A stretch of DNA of 25,207 bases from Welwitschia mirabilis (Eukaryota > Gnetophyta > Gnetopsida > Welwitschiales): the NCBI GenBank assembly GCA_051453625.1, contig JBOZIK010000001.1, positions 155,322,845 to 155,348,051 on the forward strand. Reading direction: 5' to 3'. Both the position numbers and the translations under genes were made by a program. Below the pieces are notes generated by a model. The model searched no databases. It was given only the letters and a program-made list of their open reading frames with translations, and was not told where the DNA came from. The number at the start of each line of letters is the position of its first letter. Position 1 is the stretch's first letter. Of this stretch, positions 18,212 to 25,207 are shown in pieces.

Positions 18212-18874
18212 TCAATTAGATGACATAGGTTTAGTGAAGACATCTACTAATTGATCATGAGTAGAAATATATTCTAAGGATATTACCTTTTGCTCTATAA
18301 GTTCTCTGATGAAATGATACCTGAGTTCAATGTGTTTGGTGCAAGAATGTGGTACTAGATTATAAGCACTTTGTATGGCACTTGAATTATTACACATAAT
18401 TGGAACTTCTACTATTTCTATCCTAAAATCCTTTAATGTTTCCTTCATCCACAAGGCTTGAGTACAATAACAGCCAGATATAGTGTACTCTGCCCTTGTA
18501 ATAGATAAGGGTATTGAGCTTTGTTTCTTGCTATACCACGTTGTGAGACATCTTCCAAGAAAGAAACATCTGCTACTAGTTCTTTTGTAATCATCTTTAC
18601 ATCCAGCCCAATCGGCATCACTATTACTTGTTAAGCTGAAGAATCATAAGGGTACCATATACCAAAATCAATTGTACCTTTTACATAGCAAAGTATTCTC
18701 TTTATAGCTATCATGTGAGATTCCTTTGCCTCTTCCTGATACCGGGCACATAATTCCAACAATGAAATGTTAGGGCTAGTAGCAGTTAAGTACAATAGGC
18801 TTCCAATAATCCTTCAATAAATTCATTGGTCAACATCCTTGCCTTCCTCATCTGAATTTAGTTTCACATTAGTT
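18212..18874 (-). pseudogene. pol: Copia 5 RNase H
   Basis: On the minus strand: SLLYLTA-like connection, ARYQEEAKESH, then SNSDADWAGCKDDYKRTSS with the catalytic Asp, and SITRAEYT at the Glu motif. The last frame (18454-18212) reads VPIMCNNSSAIQ, where Asn replaces the Asp of the CDN motif, then CTKHIELRYHFIRELI and VDVFTKPMSSN, the normal end of copia pol. Frameshifts occur near 18620 and 18820. It degrades the RNA of the RNA/DNA hybrid in active elements. Confidence 0.9.
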
Positions 18875-19567
18875 TCATATTTGAGCCATAGGAGTGTTGA
18901 CTAATTTTGTGTTTCCTAGTCCAAACTTCTTTATTAACTCATGTAAGTACTTGCTCTGATTTATAAAGATTCCATTTCCAAGTTGTTTGATTTGAAGGCC
19001 TAAGAACATGTTCACTGTACCCACCATGCTCATTTCAAATTCAGAGCTCATTAACTCTGCAAAATCTATTGAAAGTTCTTCATTCATGGGTCCAAAGATA
19101 ATGTCATCAACAAAGATTTGTACTAGAATAAACTCCTTATCAAGAAGTTTTCTAAAGAGGGTTTGATCAATGGAACCTCTAATAAATCCATTGTAAATCA
19201 GAAACGACAATAATTTATCACATCAAGCCCTATGAGCTTGTTTTAACCCATAGAGAGTTTTATGTAATCTATAAATGTGATCAAGGAAATGAAGATCTAC
19301 AAAACCTTTTGGTTGACTAGCATACACTTCTTCATCAATTTTCCCATTTAAGGAAGCACTCTTCACAACCATCTGAAAAATTTTAAGCTTCTTGAAACAA
19401 GCAAAAGCAAGAAACAAGCGAATTGACTCTAATCTAGCTCTAGGGGCAAAGGTCTCATCACAATCAATACCTTCTTTGCGAATAGCCTTGTACCACCTAT
19501 TGAGCCTTGTTTTTAGTGATGATATTCTTGTCATTGAATTTGTTCTGAAACATCCATTTTGTGCCAA
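18875..19567 (-). pseudogene. pol: Copia 5 reverse transcriptase, minus strand
   Basis: The first frame (19567-19223) holds RWYKAIRKEGIDCDETFAPR, ARLESIRLFLAFACF, the palm motif QMVVKSASLNG, EEVYASQPKGFVD and TLYGLKQAHRA. The first catalytic Asp of the palm is Val (codon at 19369-19367). The second frame (19210-18875) has LVQIFVDDIIFG with both Asp of the YVDD-type box intact, FEMSMVGTVNMFLGLQIKQ and KYLHELIKKFGLG. A stop and shift separate the frames near 19220. The FEMSMVG...FLGLQIKQ pattern is Sirevirus-like. Confidence 0.93.
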
Positions 19568-20042
19568 TTATATTTTTCCCAACAGCTTTGGAAACAAAGG
19601 ACCACACCTGATTGCATGCAAACTATTCTATTTCTTCTTGCATCGCTAGCATCTGACTCGGCTTCTTCAAAACTCTTTGGTTCAATCTGAGGGGAAAAAA
19701 GAGGCATGAGCACTGAAGTTTTTAAGAGAATTTCTTATGAGTACACCTTGCTTAGCACTTCCAATGATTGAATCAAAGGGTGATCTTTGAGCTCTTTCAC
19801 CTCTGTTCAGTGCTTAGACCTAGAATAAACTTTCTCATAACAAAAACTTTTTGGAGCTAAATCAAAACCTTCATCAAAAAAGTTAGTCTTATCAAGAATA
19901 TCATGAATCTTTCAATTGATATATTCTTCCACATGCAAAGTGCGTTTATTATGGACTCCACATGCGCTACTTGAAGATGAATATCCCAAGAAAGTACCTT
20001 CATATGACTTTGAGTCACACTTGGACAAGTTCTTATGATCTT
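19568..20042 (-). pseudogene. pol: Copia 5 integrase-RT linker
   Basis: Low-complexity Ser/Asp/Glu-rich coding remnant on the minus strand (SFEEAESDASD near 19670), the usual variable spacer between integrase and RT in copia pol. It has several stops and frameshifts. The end of the integrase C-terminal domain (a SSSSACG-like stretch) is visible near 19960-19990. Confidence 0.6.
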
Positions 20043-20640
20043 TCAATATAAAGCACTACTGCGAAAGGTTATAAAATATGATATATTTGGTTTCTTACTT
20101 TTCCAGAGTTCATAAGGAGTTTTGTCAATTTCAGGCCTCAAATAAACCCTATTGATGATGTGACATGTTGTGTTTATAGCTTCAACCAAAGACCTTGTAT
20201 AATATGTTTGTTGTTCAGCATACTCTCGCCATACCCAAAAGAGTATATTTTTTTCTTTTTGCCACACCATTTTGTTGAGGAGTTTTCGGGGCTGAAATTT
20301 CATGCTCGATGCCATTGTTAGCATAATAAGTTTCAAACTTGACATTTTCAACTTCGCCACCATGATCACTTCTAATTCTTTTAATGATGTCTCTCTTTTC
20401 AGATTCTAATTTTTTGCAAATTTTTACAAAAGCATCATAAGTATCAGATTTAGCTTGTAAGAAGGCTAACCAAGTAAATCTAAAGTAGTTACAAACCATA
20501 ACTAGCAAGTAACATTTACCTGACAAGCTTACCCTTTGAATTGGTCCTACAAGATCCATATGAATGGTATCCAAGGGCATACCTGTAGCAATATCACTCT
20601 TACTCTTTCATAAGGTCCTTTTTAATTTCCTTTTTTACCA
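20043..20640 (-). pseudogene. pol: Copia 5 integrase, catalytic Glu lost
   Basis: The minus-strand frame 20580-20215 reads IHMDLVGPIQRVSLSGK (first Asp kept), NYFRFTWLAF, IKRIRSDHGGEVENVKF (second Asp kept) and TPQQNGVAKRKKYTLLG, where Lys (codon at 20259-20257) stands for the catalytic Glu. A shifted frame (20369-20043) continues with LVEAINTTCHIINRVYLRP and YELWKSKKPNISYF. A frameshift near 20215 separates the halves. The same Glu to Lys change is found in copia 1. Confidence 0.93.
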
Positions 20641-21190
20641 AGCATCACACACACCTTGATGAGTGAAGTAAATTCTAGGTGAGCCCCTAACATACTCACC
20701 ATTGCATATCTTCTTCACATTTTCAAAACAAAGATGAACCAGTCTTTGATGCCATAGAACATCATCTTAAACCTAAGATGTCATCCAAGGATTCTCAAAA
20801 GATTGTGTGACACAATATACAATATTCTATCTTTTGGCTTCAAGCAAAACTTAATTTGTGGTACCATATCTTACAGTACAAATATTAGCATCAAAAAAAT
20901 ACTTTATGTCCTTTGTCATAAATTTGATTTATACTTAACAAATTGTATTTGAGATGATTCACATATAAAATATTGTCTATTTTAGGTAGATTACCTCCAC
21001 CAATGCATCCAATGCCTTCAATCCTTGCCTTACTCTTATCTCCAAAAGTCACCTCTGTGCCATCAAACTCATTGTAGGTAATGAAGCTTGATTTCTCACC
21101 CGTCATATGTCTAGAACAGCTGTATGGACGGATGCCAAATGTGTTATACTGACACCCAAAAAATTTCAAGCATGTGCTTCGCTCACGCAA
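20641..21190 (-). pseudogene. pol: Copia 5 protease and GAG-pre-integrase
   Basis: Begins with what looks like the tail of a gag zinc-knuckle region (FGIRPY), fused straight to SCSRHMTGEKSSFITYNEFDG. The Asp-Ser-Gly active site that should precede CSRHMTG is deleted. VTFGDKSKARIEGIGCIGG and LKYNLLSINQIYDKGHKVFF follow. The pre-integrase finger (about 20640-20760) keeps a LVHLCFENVKK-like stretch in a degraded state. The internal deletion removes the end of gag and the protease active site together. Confidence 0.85.
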
Positions 21191-21268
21191 GTTCGCTTCA
21201 CTCCACTCCGTTTGTAGGGTTTACGAACGCAAAACTTATCGCCAAAGCGTGTAAGCTCCAAACCTAGT
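21191..21268 (-). other. Leader between LTR C and copia 5 pol
   Basis: About 78 bases, richer in GC than the surroundings, with CGTAAACCCTACAAACGGAG-like leader text. In an intact element the whole gag gene would lie between here and the protease. The join to Sirevirus pol is somewhere in 21160-21200. Confidence 0.5.
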
Positions 21269-21280
21269 GCTCTGATACCA
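21269..21280 (-). other. Primer-binding site of LTR C
   Basis: The minus strand reads TGGTATCAGAGC, an exact initiator-Met-type primer site, two bases from the LTR end. Confidence 0.95.
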
Positions 21281-21282
21281 AG

Positions 21283-21727
21283 TGTTACATAAATACACAA
21301 CAACAAACCAAATAAACAATGCAGCAAGAGAACACGGAGACAAAAGGGTTTACATGGAAAACCCCAATGAGGGGAAATACCACAGGAAAGCAGTGCAGAG
21401 TTCTATTATCTTCTTAAAAAGTACAAGCCAACAACAAGCTTTAGGCAATAATGCCTCATAGAACTCTATCAACTCTTTGTCTTACAAACAAACAATCCTC
21501 ACACCACCATTAAATAGGCTAAGGGTTACAACTAATTAGGGTTACAAGCCAAAACCCTAAAGAGGGTACTATCCTTCTCTTGACACATGTCCCATCTCTA
21601 CCTAACGCCCCTCCAAGAATGGTTTTAAAATAGAAACTTCCTTTTACAATATTAAAGTGGGGCCAACGTAAAAAACATCACATTAGGGACATTACAAAAT
21701 AAATAAATTTGGGTTCACATATTAACA
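21283..21727 (-). repeat. LTR C, 5' LTR on the minus strand
   Basis: 445 bp, starting TGTTAATATGTGAACCC (from 21727) and ending TTTATGTAACA (21283) on the minus strand, with TG...CA ends. Shares its start and the GATAATAGAACTCTGCACTGC block with LTRs A and B. It directly interrupts gypsy sequence at 21728. The internal DNA beside it is copia 5, though LTR type (Tork-like) and pol type (Sirevirus-like) do not match. Confidence 0.9.
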
Positions 21728-22105
21728 GTTGTGATTCGTAGTGGGATGAATACTTATCCTAGTTGCTCACATACTGAAGAAGAAGAGACTGAAGATGAGG
21801 TTGAGGAAATTCACCCACCAACCCAATCAGATCAACCTACACCCTCCACATGTTAGGATAAAGGCAAAGGAAAAGTTGATGAGAAATCTACATCCTCCAC
21901 AACTGACGATAATGGTAAAAGAAAAATTGATGAGGAGCCTATACCTTAGATGAAGTGTTTGAAACCCACCACAGTATATGATGAATACTTGAGAGAGTCA
22001 ATGAAGGGAGTCAATATTAACCTTCCCTTATGGAAAATCCTTCAAGAGAGCAAGCAGTATATGAAGGTGTGAAGAGATCTAATCACTTGAAAAAAGAATA
22101 GAGTC
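21728..22105 (+). pseudogene. gag: Gypsy gag end and gag-protease linker
   Basis: A VIRSGMNTYP-like stretch just after LTR C resembles the segment that precedes protease in Athila-type elements. It is followed by an acidic run (EEEETEDEVEE), KGKGKVDEKSTSSTTDD and, after stops, NINLPLWKILQESKQYMKV, the usual helix before the protease. It has several stops but little frameshifting. Confidence 0.6.
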
Positions 22106-22582
22106 ATGCCGAAGAAAGTATTTATGGCCCAAAGTATTACTTTTTTCCTGGTTAATAAGGCCCTTAAGTACAAAGACCTAGGAGCAGCAATAGTAAGTGT
22201 GATTCTTGAAGAAAGTAAGAAAATTAAGAATTGTCTTATTGATCTACAAATAAATCTCAATGTAATGCCTCTACATATCGCAAAACAATTACAATTGGAA
22301 GGACAAATTCAACCTACAGATATTATTCTTGAACTAGCTTATGCCTCCATAGCTAAACTAGTAGATTTCATTAGAGACCTTGTCATTCAATTTGACAAAG
22401 GCTTTCATCCTAGTGATTTTGTAGTTCTTCAAATGGCCAAGGAGAGAGGATATTCAATGATCTTAGGAAGAGCCTTTTATGCAACTGCCCATTGTATCAT
22501 GGACACTAGAACTAGAATGATACCTTTAGCCTTCGGCAATCAAAAATTCAATGTTAAGTCCCTAATGCAGCAGAAAAGGTAG
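22106..22582 (+). pseudogene. pol: Gypsy aspartic protease
   Basis: A single open frame of 158 codons: KYKDLGAAIVSVILEE, then CLIDLQINLNVMPLHIAKQL, then a flap-like LAYASIAKLVDFIRDLVIQF, FVVLQMAKERGYSMILGRAF and IPLAFGNQKFNV. The layout matches the retropepsin of Athila/Tat elements, with ILGRAF as the conserved C-terminal motif. The active site keeps its Asp, but the following Leu-Gly-Ala/Ser-type residues have become LQIN, so it is probably inactive. This is the longest undamaged domain frame of the gypsy element. Confidence 0.88.
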
Positions 22583-22914
22583 AAGTTTCTAATGAGATCT
22601 CCAACATAGTGGATTCAATGGTTCAAGATTTTAAATTTATCTCAACTCGAACAATAGAAGAAATCCTTATCCTCAACCCTTCTACCCCAAACTCTTTGAG
22701 TAACCTTCTTCCTAATGCTCGTCTAATTCAATCTTCTCTAAATTCTTCCAACCCATGTTAATTGGATAATGATGTAGGCAAGATAGACATGCCCACTCTG
22801 CAACTAGAAGCCACTCAACATGAAACTGTACCCATGATGAAGAGACAAAGGATTCTACAACAACCAAACCAACTCTTTTCAAAAGAAAAACTAATGTTGC
22901 AGAATAATCAACCC
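22583..22914 (+). pseudogene. pol: Gypsy protease-RT linker
   Basis: A polar spacer with stops at about 22580 and 22759, partly in the 126-codon frame that starts at 22762. No motif is expected here. Composition (Asn, Gln, Leu) continues that of the flanking coding sequence. Confidence 0.6.
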
Positions 22915-23640
22915 ACTTTGAAAGAACTACCTAACCAATTTAAGTATGTTTTTGTCCACAATGATCTTCAAAAGCCCATTATCATTGCATCAACACTATC
23001 ACAACAAGAGGAAATTCAAGTTGTTGTACTTCTAACTGAGAAACTACAAGCCTTTGCTTGGATGCATAAGGACTTGAGTGGAATACCTCCCAGTATCATT
23101 CAACATAAAATCTATTTGGAGGAGAACATCAAACCTGTATGACAACCACAAAAAAGATTAAACATAGTGCTAAGACAAATAGTGAAAGAAGAAATCGTCA
23201 AGCTAGTTGATGCTAACATCATCTACTCTATAGTTGACAGTGAATGGGTTAGCCCCATAACAATAGCACCCAGGAAAGGAGGAAAATGGAGAGTGTGCAT
23301 TGATCAGATCTTAGCTACGTTGCAAGGGCATAAGTACTATTGTTTTGTAGATGGCTATAGTGGATACAACAAAGTTTTCATTGCAGATGAAGACCAATTC
23401 AAAACCACCTTCACTTCATCTTTTGGAACCTATGCATACAAATGCATGCCCTTTAGACTTTGCAATGCATCAAGATCCTTCCAAAGGGCTATGTTAGGAA
23501 TCTTTTTGAATATCTTGGAAGAGTGCATAGAAGTCTTTATGGATGATTTCTGCTTGTGGGGAGATTTCTTTAGTCAAACCCTTGAAAGATTGGAACAGTT
23601 TTGAATCGATGTATCGAATCAAGTTTGAAACTGGGCTGGG
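22915..23640 (+). pseudogene. pol: Gypsy reverse transcriptase, with an internal deletion
   Basis: Starts with LKELPNQFKYVFVHNDLQKP, AFAWMHKDLSGIPPSIIQHK, a stop at 23140, then VDANIIYSIVDSEWVSP and KGGKWRVCID. Here about 20 residues of the family are missing and the frame goes straight on to QILATLQGHKYYCFVDGYSG. The first palm Asp (GAT 23350-23352) and the CIEVFMDDF box (Asp codons at 23542-23547) are intact, with FGTYAYKCMPFRLCNA between. A stop at 23602 ends the long frame. Confidence 0.93.
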
Positions 23641-24162
23641 AGAAGAGTGTTTTTATGGTTCAAAATGGAAAGGCACATTGTTTCAAAAAGACGAATAGAG
23701 GTAGATCCTACCAAAATTAAGGTTATCGAAGAAATGGCACCCCCATCTAATGTTAAGTAGCTACAATCCTTTCTAGGGCATGTAGGATTTTACAAGCAAT
23801 TTATTTAACACTTCTCTAAAGTTTGTAAGCCTCTCCATTACTTGTTAGAAACAGGCATCGAATTCAAATGGGATCATGAGTGTCTAGAGGCCTTCCAAAT
23901 TCTTAAAGAGAAAATCTCCTCTACCCCTATCTTCATTGGACCTAATTGGTCAAAAGACTTTAAACTCATGTGCGATGTAAGTGATCATGCAGTGAGAGGG
24001 TTTTAGGACAAAAAAAGAGAAAATCATTTTCATGTTATAGCCTACACTACTAAATCTGTGGGGGGCATGCCTTATTCAATGGATCCTCCTATTGTAGGAA
24101 TTTAATATCACAATCGAAGACAAAACAAGGAAGAAAAATGTTGTAACTAATCACTTGTTCAT
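23641..24162 (+). pseudogene. pol: Gypsy RT thumb and RNase H
   Basis: After a frameshift near 23600 the sequence gives WEKSVFMVQNGKAHC, then RIEVDPTKIKVIEEM, LQSFLGHVGFYKQF, KPLHYLLETGIEFKW and STPIFIGPNWSKDFKLMCD. MCDVSDHAVRGF is the start of RNase H with its first Asp, and FHVIAYTTKSV follows. Stops occur at 23758, 23806 and 24004. Beyond about 24060 RNase H becomes hard to follow. Confidence 0.85.
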
Positions 24163-24500
24163 TTGCCTATTTCCCCTTCCTCATCTGAACAATTAGAGTA
24201 TAATGATGACTTTCCTGATGAGCATCTACTTCTGGCTTATGAGTTGAAGAAACATTATGCAAAGCACCCTGATCCGTGGTATGTTGATATAGTAAGTTAC
24301 CTTATCACTTGTAAAACACTCTTACTTGAACAGACTCTCAATGAAAAATCTTTCTTTATAGGATAGGTGAATATGACTATACGAGTGGGTCTCTTTATTT
24401 CTATATCGTAGATGCAACGATCAAATCATTAGGCGATGTATTCCTAAATGGGAAGAACAATCCATCCTTTAACTGTGTCACAGGGGAGTATGTGGAAGAC
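24163..24500 (+). pseudogene. pol: Gypsy RNase H-integrase spacer
   Basis: An open frame of 67 codons (FPDEHLLLAYELKKHYAKHP, DPWYVDIVSYLIT) matches the conserved spacer of Athila/Tat polyproteins, where a 'PWYADIANYL'-like helix precedes integrase. It is followed by a frameshifted segment leading to a CIPKWEEQ-like stretch near 24440. Confidence 0.75.
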
Positions 24501-25207
24501 ATTTCAGTGCAAAAAACATAGCCACGAAAATTCTTCATGCAGGTTTTTATTGGCCTTCCCTTTGCCATGACTCATTTGATTTTGTTAAAACATGTGAAGT
24601 TGCCACAAATTTCGGGGATTGACTCCCAAAGAATATATGCTACTTCAACCAATTATTAAGTGTGAACCTTTTGACTATTAGGGCATTGATTTCATAGGAC
24701 CTTTGGATCCTCCTTCTTGTGGTAAGAGATACATTTTAGTACCCATTGATTATGTGACAAAGTCGGTGGAGGCAATTCCTATTGTGTTAAACAATGCCTT
24801 GATTGTCTATAGATTTTGTTAAGTCTCACATCTTCTTTCATTTTGGATTTACTAGTATTCTTATTAGCAACCAAGACACTCATTTGATCAACAAAATTCT
24901 TAGGAAACCATTACTCCAAGTTGGGACACAATATTGAGTTGCCACTGCTTACCACCCCAAAACAAATGGTCAAGTAGAGAATGCAAATTGTGAAATTAAG
25001 AAAACTCTCCAAAAAGTCATTACTTTATCTTGCAAGAATTGGGCCTTAAAACTTGATGACGTCCTTTGGTCTTATCGAACTACATGCCGAAATTCTCTTG
25101 GATTTTCACATTACAAGCTTGTTTATGGTAAGTGTTGTGTCCTTCCAGCAGATCTTGCTTTTCATTCCTTTAAGACTTGTCATACCTTCAATTTGACTGA
25201 TTAGGAA
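24501..25207 (+). pseudogene. pol: Gypsy integrase, running off the window
   Basis: HFSAKNIATKILHAGFYWPS and VKTCEVATNFG are the zinc-binding HHCC domain, with the last Cys lost (CEVA). GIDFIGPL keeps the first catalytic Asp (24688-24690), just after a stop that replaces a Trp (24679-24681). After a frameshift, SILISNQDTH has Asn (24869-24871) at the second Asp, and NGQVENAN keeps the Glu (24977-24979). LDDVLWSYRTTCRNSLGFSH and YKLVYGKCCVLPADL follow. The window ends inside the C-terminal region. Confidence 0.92.

Larger units (their letters stand above)
17476..21190 (-). mobile_element. Copia 5: Sirevirus-like copia pol without gag, minus strand
   Basis: On the minus strand from 21190 down come protease, pre-integrase, integrase, RT, RNase H, a noncoding region with GTCGAC-like motifs and the start of a 3' ORF, which is cut at the TRIM LTR. 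The proteins are close to copia 1. Gag is missing: only about 80 bases lie between the primer site of LTR C and the protease. Confidence 0.85.
21728..25207 (+). mobile_element. Ty3/gypsy element (Athila/Tat-like), cut at both ends
   Basis: Protease, RT, RNase H, integrase order is that of Ty3/gypsy, with integrase last. The protease spacing, the CIEVFMDDF box and the long spacer before integrase fit the Athila/Tat branch. The left end is broken by LTR C and the right end runs out of the window within integrase. Confidence 0.85.

Overview
This is nuclear DNA from a plant, probably a flowering plant, in a repeat-rich, AT-rich region. I find no intact host gene, tRNA, rRNA or CRISPR array. Almost everything recognisable is decayed LTR retrotransposon: at least five Ty1/copia elements or fragments, one Ty3/gypsy element of Athila/Tat-like type, and a very small TRIM-like element. 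The plant assignment rests on copia families with initiator-Met primer sites (TGGTATCAGAGC type), Sirevirus-like features, TRIM architecture and a plant-type 3' ORF. The species cannot be told. Two runs of exactly 100 N (2869-2968, 10087-10186) are scaffold joins, so order across them is provisional.

Layout: 1-2520 is anonymous AT-rich DNA with a possible LTR scrap at the left edge. 2521-4080 is a copia element (LTR A, gap, integrase remnant). 4081-4540 is a GC-richer block of unknown origin with clustered inverted repeats. 4541-8912 is a Sirevirus-like copia (copia 1: LTR end, PBS, gag, protease region, integrase, half of RT). 8913-9156 is a minus-strand fragment of a retrotransposon 3' ORF. 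9157-9469 is the TRIM-like element (106-bp LTRs, 101-bp interior). 9470-10086 is a copia RT/RNase H fragment. 10187-14550 is copia 3 (integrase, RT, RNase H, a 70-bp tandem array of paired GACGTC motifs, then an extra 3' ORF). 15344-17369 is copia 4 (LTR B, PBS, gag, protease, integrase). 17370-17475 is a third copy of the TRIM LTR. 17476-21190 is copia 5 on the minus strand (pol without gag, plus the start of a 3' ORF). 21269-21727 is LTR C and its PBS, minus strand. 21728-25207 is the gypsy element, which runs off the right edge.

All coding regions are broken by stops, frameshifts or loss of catalytic residues, so nothing here looks autonomous. Many losses are Asp to Asn, Glu to Lys or Trp to stop, as expected from C-to-T decay of methylated repeats.

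The most interesting structure links three regions. The minus-strand 3' ORF start at 17476-17619 and the minus-strand 3' ORF fragment at 8913-9156 look like two halves of one ORF. Each abuts a TRIM LTR, their flanks match as a 4-of-5 target-site duplication, and the frame is kept if the TRIM and one duplicate are discounted. About 8.3 kb now lies between them. The intact-frame relative of that ORF in copia 3 and the paired palindrome array upstream of it are the other points worth following.
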